DNA of 25,561 nucleotides from positions 1-25,561 of the IMG/VR virus record IMGVR_UViG_3300046355_000034; one strand, given 5' to 3'. The DNA is from a virus. The position numbers and the translations under genes are program-made. Below, one piece after another: positions 1 through 7,564 of the stretch. Under the pieces are notes generated by a model that saw only the letters and a list, made by a program, of their open reading frames with translations, made no database searches and was not told the DNA's origin. Numbering within the stretch: position 1 is the stretch's first letter; every line of letters begins with the position of its first letter.

Positions 1-22
1 AGCCAATAATCACATCTTTCAT
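1..22 (-). CDS. 5' end of an unidentified gene cut by the window edge
   Basis: An ATG at 20-22 on the minus strand opens a frame reading MKDVIIG before the window ends. A Shine-Dalgarno-like TGAGGA lies about 7 bases upstream. It follows the 57-aa gene after 21 bases and continues the same transcription unit. Seven residues are too few to identify a family. Confidence 0.5.
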
Positions 23-43
23 AATATATCCTCAGTTGTTACA

Positions 44-217
44 TTATTTAGTTCGCTTCTTAAAGTCCTTAAACTTCATTACCTGACCTGGTGTGTCATT
101 CATATATGTCTTTACCAATTCATCGGTACCCCATGCACCTGCACCAGATTTCGGTAAAATATCAGGTTTAATATTCTTAGATTCTTTAATTAATTTTACA
201 AGTTTACCTGCTTTCAT
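44..217 (-). CDS. small conserved-type phage protein, 57 aa, unknown function
   Basis: This frame encodes 57 residues from MKAGKLVKLIKES to FKDFKKRTK. It is lysine-rich and has no membrane segment or cysteine motif. Its ATG overlaps the stop codon of the preceding gene in a TAATG junction, the same coupling used by the next three genes upstream, which is the main argument that it is real. The order (ligase-like, 93-aa protein, this protein) suggests a single late operon. I do not recognise the family. Confidence 0.7.
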   Translation of the reverse strand: MKAGKLVKLIKESKNIKPDILPKSGAGAWGTDELVKTYMNDTPGQVMKFKDFKKRTK

Positions 218-498
218 TAACCCCTCGTCAAATTTAAAATCTTTTGAATCTGTGCTTCTAATACAGGTTTGCGATTAGGCCACTTGATGATTGGTTGGTC
301 TGCTGTCTTTAACAACTTAGTTAAGAAAGGAAGAATAATCTTTTCCACTTGTTGTAGTCTTTGTTTATATTCTTCAGCAGTTTCTTCTTTCTCAGCAATA
401 ACAGAAGTATATTCTTCTTCATCAATTGCGGAAAAACCAAAGTCATCATCACCGTATTCGGAAATAATTGCATTTAAGTCGTATTTAATATCAGCCAT
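217..498 (-). CDS. small acidic phage protein, 93 aa, unknown function
   Basis: The start is placed at 498 (MADIKYDLN) rather than at an ATG 12 bases upstream. GGAG lies 6 bases before it, and the ATG overlaps the stop of the ligase-like gene as TAATG. The N-terminal third is very acidic (YGDDDFGF, then DEEE), the middle is predicted helical (KEETAEEYKQRLQQVEKI), and the C-terminus carries IKWPNRKPVLEAQIQKI. From memory, similar small acidic proteins with a WPNR segment occur in marine T4-like phages, but no function is known to me. The acidic head and helical tail would suit an adaptor role; that is inference only. Confidence 0.8.
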   Translation of the reverse strand: MADIKYDLNAIISEYGDDDFGFSAIDEEEYTSVIAEKEETAEEYKQRLQQVEKIILPFLTKLLKTADQPIIKWPNRKPVLEAQIQKILNLTRG

Positions 499-1730
499 TA
501 TTTGCTCCAATTTTTAGCAGCGGTAAAGTTAGCAAGACTGAATTCTAATCTGTCCACCAGTTTAACTGCATTACCTTTTAGTTTGTCTACAGCCACAAAA
601 CCCTCAGGATTTGTAACTTTGAAACCATCATCAGTCTTTAAGAATGAACCTGTGACTTGACGGAGTTGTTGTAATTTACCAATAATCATATTCTTTGAAT
701 CAACAACATCATTCTGCAAATCGAATATCTTTCTCAATTCACCTGCATTTTGACGGAAGAATCTCATCAATTCATTCTTCTCTTGTTGTTTCTTCTGCTT
801 AGTCTTTTCCATTTTGGAAGCAAGAATTTCTTTATTTAATTTATCTTCAATCCATCTAATCAATTGAACTGTATGTAACTTAGTATCTTTAATTGCTTCA
901 CCAGCACGAACTTTGGTGTTATTGAATGTTTTAATGTATGTTAATATTACATCAGAAGCTGCGATTCTATTCAAAGTCATAGGATTGATTGTTTGAAATA
1001 ATCTACCAGCATCAGCCAAAATACCAGTAATTTGTTTTGTTTCTTGTTCAGTAAACGTGGCAGTACCAGAAGCATCAACAAAGTATGCATCACGGAACCA
1101 AACATCTTTGGTGTTGGTTAAGTGGTTGATATCAATATTGAATGATGCCTTCATGTCGGCTAACTTTTTGCCGGTGTATGAAGTGTGAAAAACAACCCCA
1201 AGTTGTGCAGCAAGCATGGCACTAGCCAATTTACTGTCAGAAGGTACTGCATAAACGATAGTATTAGGTTGAAAAGTAATATAAGAAGTTCCATCAATCA
1301 CCTGTTTTTGAATATCACCCTTAGTGAACATCATGTCACCTTGTAAAACTCCTTTAATACCTAACTTAGGTAAATATCTTAATGCAACTTTTAATTTACC
1401 ATTAAGACCGGGATTTGGGTGGTTGTTATCGATATCCTCATCTGTGTAATTCAATTTAGCATTAGCATTGAATACAGATTTGGTGCCTACGAAGAACTTA
1501 CCATTCTCCGGATTAATACCAGCAAAAATGGCAGGAGCTCCATCCCACTTTGTTGTTAGATTGACATTGGACTCTGAATTGCCAGCCAACATATCTCTGA
1601 GTGAACGGAGGAAATTAATGGCATCACGAGCACCATTAACTCCACGGTTCAATACCTCATCTTCAATGTGTTCAAGATGAACGTTCTTGCCTTCTTTTGT
1701 TGCTTCGGTTAAAAATTCTTTAAATTTCAT
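498..1730 (-). CDS. nucleotidyltransferase/ligase-like phage protein (DUF6267-type)
   Basis: This is a 410-residue protein of a family seen in marine T4-like phages and usually annotated as hypothetical (I recall DUF6267). Several segments match the motif series of covalent nucleotidyltransferases (ATP-dependent DNA/RNA ligases): K61-W-D-G like motif I, FFVGTKS at 79-85, LQGDMMF at 129-135 like motif III, TIVYAVP at 157-163 like IIIa, PEGFVA at 375-380 like motif IV, and AVKLVDR at 388-394 like motif V. If the reading is right, K61 would be the adenylated lysine. The stretch of about 200 residues between IIIa and IV is longer than usual and holds a charged helical region (about 290-355). The start overlaps the upstream stop as TAATG, so it should be made together with the nuclease-like protein. 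Ligase chemistry is inferred from motifs only; a structural role is possible. Confidence 0.85.
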   Translation of the reverse strand: MKFKEFLTEATKEGKNVHLEHIEDEVLNRGVNGARDAINFLRSLRDMLAGNSESNVNLTTKWDGAPAIFAGINPENGKFFVGTKSVFNANAKLNYTDEDIDNNHPNPGLNGKLKVALRYLPKLGIKGVLQGDMMFTKGDIQKQVIDGTSYITFQPNTIVYAVPSDSKLASAMLAAQLGVVFHTSYTGKKLADMKASFNIDINHLTNTKDVWFRDAYFVDASGTATFTEQETKQITGILADAGRLFQTINPMTLNRIAASDVILTYIKTFNNTKVRAGEAIKDTKLHTVQLIRWIEDKLNKEILASKMEKTKQKKQQEKNELMRFFRQNAGELRKIFDLQNDVVDSKNMIIGKLQQLRQVTGSFLKTDDGFKVTNPEGFVAVDKLKGNAVKLVDRLEFSLANFTAAKNWSK

Positions 1731-3061
1731 TAGGATACTTTTACAAAAAATGAACTTTGGTCTGTGTTTGAAGCCGCATAACGGAAAAAGTCCGTTGCGA
1801 TTTTATTTCTTTTATCAGCACTAACACTTAAAAAGATATCAATAAATTTCATATTCATATACTTGGAGAACAAATAACCTTTCGATTCTTTTTGTTTTTC
1901 TTTTGCATAGAATTCAAAATCGTTAAATGACAATATTGTTCCTTGAAAATGTTTCTTATATAAATCATAAAATTCTTTCATAAAATCTTTTCTTTTAGTG
2001 AAATTCACAACTTCACTTTCACTATCATCAAATATACCTTTACCTGTATATTTTTTTAAATAGAAATTGACATTACCGCCACCAATTTTACCACCAGCAG
2101 CAGTTTCAGCTTTAATTTCTCCTTGCCAACCTTTTTCTCCATCGGTTGCACGGAATTGAATTTCTCGTCCACTAACTTTCATATACAAATCAATAGAATT
2201 GAAAAATGGTGGTAAAGGTCCACGTTCTGTGGCTGAAGAAACTCTAAATCCTTCATATCTATATGATTTAGTTTCTTTTCTGGTTGGTTCGTTATATTCT
2301 TCAAAGTGAGCAACATTACCAACTTTTTTCAAAGAAACACCAATCATTTTTCTTTTCTTAGCCCACTCATAGATATCTCTATTCAGTGATGCCCAATCAG
2401 CTGTGCTTATTTCGGGAACACTCCTCAAAGTTGTCATCCAAATATCACCTGGATTCCACTTATCATCAGAGAATGTTCCTGGTGCCTGTTGATTGTCACT
2501 TTTCTTATCAGCATCAAAAACAACTTTTTTAGCCTTATAAACACCACTCATAAAGTCCGAACCACGATGAAAATATACAGGACTTCCTGACATTTTATAA
2601 TTTGTATATGTAATGTTGGCAGTTTTTATGTAAGACTGCACCCACTCTGGAGTAGATTTTTCAATAACTTCATCCAAAGAAATATCTGTTGAACAATAAT
2701 GTCCAGCTTTCGTGAGATTCTCTAAAGTTAAATCTTCCCATTCAATTTTTCTTTTTAATACATTATAAGCAATAGAACTCACAAAACACTGGCCACATTC
2801 CGTGATTGCTGTTAAATCCGAACCAGCACCAGAACCACCACCACCCATATCAGAATCTTTTTTAATCTGAGCTAGTGATATTTTTCTAGTGCCAACATAT
2901 AACGTTTTAGTTACTTCGTCCCATTTTGTTGCAACAACTTTTTGACCATTAGACAATGTGAATGGAGATTTCTTACCAATCTTCATTCTGAAGATATCAC
3001 CTCTTGATAATCCTTTATAAGGTCCTTTACTTGCAAGTTTTTGTAAATCTGCTGGTGTCAT
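1730..3061 (-). CDS. unknown phage protein, possibly nuclease-like, 443 aa
   Basis: The protein starts at an ATG with GGAG 6 bases upstream and is the first gene after a late-type promoter box. Residues 1-65 look like a small separate domain (SRGDIFRMKIG, then FTLSNGQKVVATKWDE). A Gly-rich linker (DMGGGGSGAGSD) follows, then a CGQC pair near residue 90. The central part contains DKWNPGDIW and, about 45 residues later, MIGVSLKKVG. This D...D-I...S-L-K-K arrangement recalls phage proteins with a restriction-endonuclease-like core (PD-(D/E)XK variants). I cannot align the full catalytic set, so nuclease activity is a hypothesis. It is coupled by TAATG to the ligase-like gene. Confidence 0.8.
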   Translation of the reverse strand: MTPADLQKLASKGPYKGLSRGDIFRMKIGKKSPFTLSNGQKVVATKWDEVTKTLYVGTRKISLAQIKKDSDMGGGGSGAGSDLTAITECGQCFVSSIAYNVLKRKIEWEDLTLENLTKAGHYCSTDISLDEVIEKSTPEWVQSYIKTANITYTNYKMSGSPVYFHRGSDFMSGVYKAKKVVFDADKKSDNQQAPGTFSDDKWNPGDIWMTTLRSVPEISTADWASLNRDIYEWAKKRKMIGVSLKKVGNVAHFEEYNEPTRKETKSYRYEGFRVSSATERGPLPPFFNSIDLYMKVSGREIQFRATDGEKGWQGEIKAETAAGGKIGGGNVNFYLKKYTGKGIFDDSESEVVNFTKRKDFMKEFYDLYKKHFQGTILSFNDFEFYAKEKQKESKGYLFSKYMNMKFIDIFLSVSADKRNKIATDFFRYAASNTDQSSFFVKVS

Positions 3062-3085
3062 CCAACGCTCCGTTAATTTATCAAG

Positions 3086-3093
3086 TATTTATC
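3086..3093 (-). promoter_or_regulatory. late-type promoter box GATAAATA
   Basis: The minus strand reads GATAAATA in the 41-base gap before the 443-aa gene, about 25 bases from its ATG. This fits the NATAAATA form of the T4 late box (TATAAATA in T4) and would drive the nuclease-like, ligase-like and small downstream genes. The position is good, but an 8-base match in AT-rich DNA is modest evidence. Confidence 0.5.
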
Positions 3094-3102
3094 CTAACAC
3101 AA

Positions 3103-4218
3103 TTACCTTATAATGTCAATAGGTTTACCACTAGTCCAGACTTCTATTTCACTCCTCAAACGACCCTCAGACTTTAATGTATCATAACGATTGGATGCTT
3201 TATTCTTCCACCAGGTGATAATATTGTCTAAATTGTGTTTCTCGTAGTTTTCTCCAAGAACATAATCAACATCTTTTCCAAGAACAATATCTTTATAATT
3301 ATCAATACCATAGTTGCAGTAGTAATATCGTTTTCTCTCTGTCAAACCTTTGGCTTTCTCGATGGTTGACATGAACTTATCATAATCTTCTTTATATGGT
3401 TTCAATACAGCCTTGGTCATTGAAATAATAGTGTTACTAATCTTCAACTTACGACTAGAAGCATCTTCAGGAACAAATGCACCGCCATGTATTTCTTCAA
3501 CATAGTTCTTCAAATCATCATATGGTTTGCCGTGCATCATTGGAAGAAAATCAGATTCAGTAATACCACCAAACCGAATAAATGGCTTCATGCCATCATA
3601 TTGAGATACAGATTTAGATGAGCCATACAATGATGTGGTTTCAAACAAACACATATTCATATCATACTTCTCATCCAATTTCTTACGAACTTCATGTGAA
3701 CAACAGATTGCCGCAAGTAGTTTACCGCCAAGGTAATTATACCCAAATGGTTGCGATGGTACGATTACAAAACCCATCGCAGCCGCTTTGTTGAATGATT
3801 TGGTCGTTGCCGTTTCGTTTGTAATAACACAACCAAGCATTTCGTTACGAGGCTTCATCATAATCGTTGGAGAACCAATCCTGATAAATCCAACCCACTT
3901 GCCTGTGTTCTTTTCTTTTACAGCCAAACGAATGTTGCGACCAGGTGAAGATAGATTATTGTGTGATGAAATGATATCAAGGTAACGTTGCCATCTTGAT
4001 GCTTCCAATTCAACCAACTCAAAGTCCATATCATTAGGATGTATATTGAAATCTGAGAATAAATCTTCTTCAGGTCCACAACCAGGCAAACTAAATGGTA
4101 ATTCTGCCAATGAGTTTAGTTTTTGCTCTCGCATATATTGGTCAATACGGTCAAAGTTACCAAAGTAATCTTCGAACTTCTGAGCAACATAGTTAGCCTG
4201 TTCTCTATTCAATTTCAT
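3103..4218 (-). CDS. DruA/DUF4338-like protein, copy A
   Basis: This 371-residue protein shares a motif series with the Druantia DruA/DUF4338 family as I remember it: WVGFIRIGSP (108-117), MKPRNEMLG (121-129, cf. LAPRDRWIGW), FVIVPSQPFGYNYLGGKLLA (150-169, cf. FLILPWVRVPHLASHLLGRA), LFETTSLYG (191-199, cf. LLETFVD..RFRGT) and SQYDGM (205-210). The same series occurs in the gene at 24449, so the two are paralogues. DruA belongs to an anti-phage system of unknown chemistry; here the gene is in a phage. The N-terminal 90 residues and the C-terminal 150 are not shared with short DUF4338 proteins. Its ATG overlaps the stop of the HExxH protein (ATGA), and 41 lies just upstream, so it is probably expressed with the replication genes. 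The family assignment is from memory of consensus residues. Confidence 0.8.
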   Translation of the reverse strand: MKLNREQANYVAQKFEDYFGNFDRIDQYMREQKLNSLAELPFSLPGCGPEEDLFSDFNIHPNDMDFELVELEASRWQRYLDIISSHNNLSSPGRNIRLAVKEKNTGKWVGFIRIGSPTIMMKPRNEMLGCVITNETATTKSFNKAAAMGFVIVPSQPFGYNYLGGKLLAAICCSHEVRKKLDEKYDMNMCLFETTSLYGSSKSVSQYDGMKPFIRFGGITESDFLPMMHGKPYDDLKNYVEEIHGGAFVPEDASSRKLKISNTIISMTKAVLKPYKEDYDKFMSTIEKAKGLTERKRYYYCNYGIDNYKDIVLGKDVDYVLGENYEKHNLDNIITWWKNKASNRYDTLKSEGRLRSEIEVWTSGKPIDIIR

Positions 4219-4805
4219 AATGTAATTCTATTCTCAAATTTATATTTTCGTTTCAGAAATTTATTATATACTTTGTTATCTCTCTCAGCAAATAACTCTT
4301 TATATTTAGCCTGAATAAAACCAGTTTTGTGTAATCTATCTTCTATTGCTGATTCTAAAGCATAAGCATCAAGTTCATCGGGGTCACCATAATAATTTAA
4401 ATCCTTCAACAAACATTCATCTTCAATCTTTTTGAAATGTCGGTAGATAGGACCATAAACATTACCTCGCTGACGGCATTGGTACTTGTGGCGTTTCTCA
4501 TGCACATAAGTGGTAAACAATTCATTAACAAATACATCCAATTCAGCCAAACCAAAGAATACAGTTTCACAATTTGAACCGAACATAATATAAACTTCTA
4601 CATCTTTATCTTCTTCGGGGTCAAAATGTCCACCAATGGTAAGACCAGACCAACAAGTATTGGTTGGGTCACGCATCAAACTGATTTTCGCTCTAGGATT
4701 ATCAATCATTCTACGAGCCCAATATACAACTTGTCTTGGTGTTTTATCACCTAGTAATTTGTGTTTATAATTGTTGATTTGATTGTAGAGAGTTTTATAT
4801 CTCAT
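4215..4805 (-). CDS. putative zinc metallopeptidase-like protein (HEKRH)
   Basis: The 196-residue protein has a zincin-type motif, VHEKRHKYQ, with H102, E103 and H106. A second acidic motif, DPDELDAYA (141-149), is about 38 residues later and could give the third metal ligand (E144 or D143). Phage proteins with HExxH followed by an E-x-x-A-Y-A-like stretch are generally taken to be small metalloproteases; the substrate is unknown. No signal peptide or membrane helix is visible, so it should be cytoplasmic. It is coupled by ATGA overlaps both to 41 upstream and to DruA-like copy A downstream. Peptidase activity is inferred from the motif only. Confidence 0.8.
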   Translation of the reverse strand: MRYKTLYNQINNYKHKLLGDKTPRQVVYWARRMIDNPRAKISLMRDPTNTCWSGLTIGGHFDPEEDKDVEVYIMFGSNCETVFFGLAELDVFVNELFTTYVHEKRHKYQCRQRGNVYGPIYRHFKKIEDECLLKDLNYYGDPDELDAYALESAIEDRLHKTGFIQAKYKELFAERDNKVYNKFLKRKYKFENRITL

Positions 4806-6202
4806 ACTTTCAAGCCACCAAATTTATTGAATTTACTTTCACGATTACCAAAAGTATTCAATGGTACATCAGGTGTATCTTGACCAGAATCGGAGATATC
4901 TACTTGAGCAGAAGCTTCAGCATCATACAATCTCATCTTAGCTCTATCAACACCAATCACAAACTTCTTATTAAAGTTAGGGTCACCATAACGATTCTTC
5001 AACTGTTTAACCATAATCTGATTGAGTTGTTGTAGTTCTTCAGTAGAAATCAAAGCAAACATAAAGTCAGCAGTTGCAGGTAGACCAAACGATTCACTAG
5101 TATCTTCAAGGCCAACATCCGAGTTACTGAAACCACTTCTCGTTGTCTGTGTTGCAGAAACGATAGGTACACTAAACTCAACGGCAAGACCACGGAGTTC
5201 TTCAGCAATTGCTTTGATGTATGTGTAAGAGTTTACAGAACCGCCAGCCTTCATACGACTAGAACAACAAATATTCAAATAGTCAATGAAGATAATATCT
5301 GGTCTGAAATTCTTTTTAAGATTCAACTCATTCAACAAAGCACGGAAATGACCAGCGTGTGCAGATGCAGTTGGGTATTCTTTAATGATTAGTTTACCTT
5401 GAACTTTGTTCTTCAAAGCTGAGAACTTTCTGTCATAGTCAGCCTTTGGTATTACATGAAGTTCATCCATAGTCACATTCAATGTATTTGCATCGATACG
5501 CTCAGCAATTCTTTCTTCAGCCATCTCAAGTGAGATATACAGAACATTCAAACCTTGACTGATGCAAGAGGCAGCACAATGACACATGAACAATGACTTA
5601 CCAACACCAGTACCAGCCAATGCGATGTTCAATGTTTTCTGTGGCAAACCACCTTTTGTAATCTTGTTGAAGAAGTCTAGGTCAAATGGTATACGTTTCT
5701 CTTTACGATGATAGAATTCAAAGCGAGAATCAGCATCATTAATATAATCGTGACCAATGTTACTATCAAATGAAACACCAAGAGCATCTGCCAAGAGTTG
5801 AGGAATTTCACCTTTAGATTTGTTACCATTCTTATCATCAAGTATTGAAACTGATTCCATGATGGCATTATAGATTGCCTTGTCTTGACAGAACTTTTCA
5901 GTATGTTCAACAAGCCATTGTGTTTCAGTGGGCTCATTCTTAGCATCATCAATTTCTTTGAGTAATCTTACCGCAGACTTGACTTGCTCTTCGGTGAGAT
6001 TCTTTTTCTCTGTGAAATTAATCACCAACGCTTCATGTGTTGGTAGTGTTTTATATTCATTAACAAAGTCACTGACTTCTTTGAAAATGTTTTTCTCAGT
6101 TACATCCGAGAAATATTCCGATTGAATGAATGGTAATACCTTACGGGTATATTCTTCATTGTAAATCAGGTTCTTCAGTATCGATTGTTCTAGTCTGTCC
6201 AT
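4802..6202 (-). CDS. 41: replicative DNA helicase gp41 (DnaB family)
   Basis: This 466-residue protein aligns throughout with T4 gp41, the hexameric 5'-3' helicase that unwinds the fork and binds primase gp61. The N-terminus (LIYNEEYTRKVLP) matches the T4 start. The Walker A is AGTGVGKS at 196-203, followed by NVLYISLEMAEERIAERID (219-237), and the Walker B region is IIFIDYLNI at 303-311. The downstream GLPATADFMFALISTEEL matches T4 almost exactly. It is close to T4 gp41 in length. The ATG at 6202 has a GAGAGAG sequence about 10 bases upstream and lies inside the 3' end of the preceding small gene. No gene 61 is seen in this window. Confidence 0.97.
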   Translation of the reverse strand: MDRLEQSILKNLIYNEEYTRKVLPFIQSEYFSDVTEKNIFKEVSDFVNEYKTLPTHEALVINFTEKKNLTEEQVKSAVRLLKEIDDAKNEPTETQWLVEHTEKFCQDKAIYNAIMESVSILDDKNGNKSKGEIPQLLADALGVSFDSNIGHDYINDADSRFEFYHRKEKRIPFDLDFFNKITKGGLPQKTLNIALAGTGVGKSLFMCHCAASCISQGLNVLYISLEMAEERIAERIDANTLNVTMDELHVIPKADYDRKFSALKNKVQGKLIIKEYPTASAHAGHFRALLNELNLKKNFRPDIIFIDYLNICCSSRMKAGGSVNSYTYIKAIAEELRGLAVEFSVPIVSATQTTRSGFSNSDVGLEDTSESFGLPATADFMFALISTEELQQLNQIMVKQLKNRYGDPNFNKKFVIGVDRAKMRLYDAEASAQVDISDSGQDTPDVPLNTFGNRESKFNKFGGLKV

Positions 6203-6503
6203 TAATTAATAACTCTCTCAATATATCTCCAATGATTGTAACAAATTCATCATCAGATTGCAAGCCTTCAATCGTGTGATTGCCTGGATTAATTACATTA
6301 TAATTAAACTGTAATGAGGCAACTACACCTTTTTCTTCAATACCAACTCTGCCATACAAATAAATTACCCCACGGTAATCGCCAGTTAAGAGGCGAATAC
6401 CAGTGAGGTCACTTTCAGGTAAGTTGTAGAATTGATAATCTTTATTCAGAATCGGATTCTTCGGCTTCTTCCAAAATAGGATCCTCTCCCATAAGGCTGC
6501 CAT
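6156..6503 (-). CDS. conserved small phage protein between uvsX and 41, start uncertain
   Basis: The recognisable part runs from NKDYQFYNLPESDLTGIRLL to RTIDTEEPDLQ, about 94 residues. Small proteins with a similar LPE(T/S)DL(S/T)G(I/V) start follow uvsX in aquatic T4-like phages; no function is known to me. The frame ends 47 bases inside gene 41. No ATG, GTG or TTG with a ribosome site lies near the expected start just after the uvsX stop. The nearest in-frame ATGs (6503, used here, and 6530) are inside uvsX and lack a Shine-Dalgarno sequence. Translation may start at a rare codon (ATT or CTG near 6447-6453). Residues before NKDYQF are probably not part of the protein. Confidence 0.7.
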   Translation of the reverse strand: MAALWERILFWKKPKNPILNKDYQFYNLPESDLTGIRLLTGDYRGVIYLYGRVGIEEKGVVASLQFNYNVINPGNHTIEGLQSDDEFVTIIGDILRELLINGQTRTIDTEEPDLQ

Positions 6504-7506
6504 AAGCAATCGTATATTTTGACTTAACATAATCTTTAAATTCCTGATTGTTTAAAATAGAATCCCAGAATTCGGCACATAACGTATCTGCCATTCTTTT
6601 CTTCTCACCAATTTCACCTGTGTCTTTATCAACTTTAGCGAACCATCCATTTGATGGTTTAGTTACAAAGCCACCTTCAAGTGCAATCTCCATCAAACCA
6701 GAATATTTCTGAATACCACCTTCAAATGTTACCAAGAATGGGAATTTAGATTTCTCACGGACAAAACGGGACTTCTCAATGTTGATTGTGAAATTCCAAC
6801 CAACTAAATCAGTACCATCTTTTTCTTGTGCTTTACCGATAATGAATACTTGGTTAGCAGAATACATACCGCCTGTACCACCAGACATAACAGACTTACT
6901 AAACATTTCCATAGTTTGGTAAGTATGATTAACTGCGATACAAGGAATATCTTTTGTTGTTAAATGTGGTGTAACGATACGCCACAATGATTTCATAACA
7001 CGAGCTCTTGACATATCAGCAACTGATTTTTCATCAAGTGCATCTTCAACTTCTTTCTTAGAAGCCAAATTACCAACTGAATCTATGAAGATGATTACTT
7101 TATCACCACGTTCAATTGCCTCTAATCGTTTAGAGATATCAAACTTTAATTGTTCTAAGTGTTCGATAGGAATATGTAAAACTCGGTCTGTGTCGATGCC
7201 GTTGGTTTTAATATAGTCTGGTGTAATACCGAATTCTGAATCATAGAATAAACAGATGGCATCTTTGTATTTGTCCATATAGGACTTTACCATAATTAAA
7301 CCAAGGAGAGATTTGAAGTGTTTTGATGGACCGGCTAGAAAGGTAAGACCTGATACTAAACCACCATCTACTTCACCAGATAATGCCAAATTAATAATAG
7401 GCACTTCGGTTGGTACGGATTCTTTCTTGTTAAAGAAAGTTGATTCACTTAGTAGTTCTACCGATTTGATAGAGCCCACTTTACGCATTTTTTCTAATAA
7501 ACTCAT
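6442..7506 (-). CDS. uvsX: UvsX RecA-like recombinase
   Basis: The 354-residue protein is the T4 UvsX orthologue, the strand-exchange protein for recombination-dependent replication and repair. The Walker A is the UvsX-specific AGPSKHFKS (58-66), followed by CLFYDSEFGITPDYI and the Walker B region KVIIFIDSVGNLASKKE. The L1/L2 region (NHTYQTMEMFSKSVMSGGTG) is conserved. The C-terminus is acidic (EEAEESDSE), as in T4, though the tail is shorter than in T4 UvsX (about 390 aa). AAGGAG lies 7 bases before the ATG. It stands between the 43 terminator hairpin and 41. Confidence 0.97.
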   Translation of the reverse strand: MSLLEKMRKVGSIKSVELLSESTFFNKKESVPTEVPIINLALSGEVDGGLVSGLTFLAGPSKHFKSLLGLIMVKSYMDKYKDAICLFYDSEFGITPDYIKTNGIDTDRVLHIPIEHLEQLKFDISKRLEAIERGDKVIIFIDSVGNLASKKEVEDALDEKSVADMSRARVMKSLWRIVTPHLTTKDIPCIAVNHTYQTMEMFSKSVMSGGTGGMYSANQVFIIGKAQEKDGTDLVGWNFTINIEKSRFVREKSKFPFLVTFEGGIQKYSGLMEIALEGGFVTKPSNGWFAKVDKDTGEIGEKKRMADTLCAEFWDSILNNQEFKDYVKSKYTIAYGSLMGEDPILEEAEESDSE

Positions 7507-7538
7507 TATTACTCCTTTTTGTTGTTGATTATTTTAAA

Positions 7539-7557
7539 GTGGGGAACTACCCCACTA
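7539..7557 (-). terminator. terminator-like hairpin after gene 43
   Basis: AGTGGGG and CCCCACT form a perfect 7-bp stem with a 5-base loop, 8 bases after the gene 43 stop. On the minus strand it is followed by TTTAAAATAAT, a weak T-tract. It probably ends or attenuates 43 transcripts before uvsX. Confidence 0.6.
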
Positions 7558-7564
7558 ATTTTAT

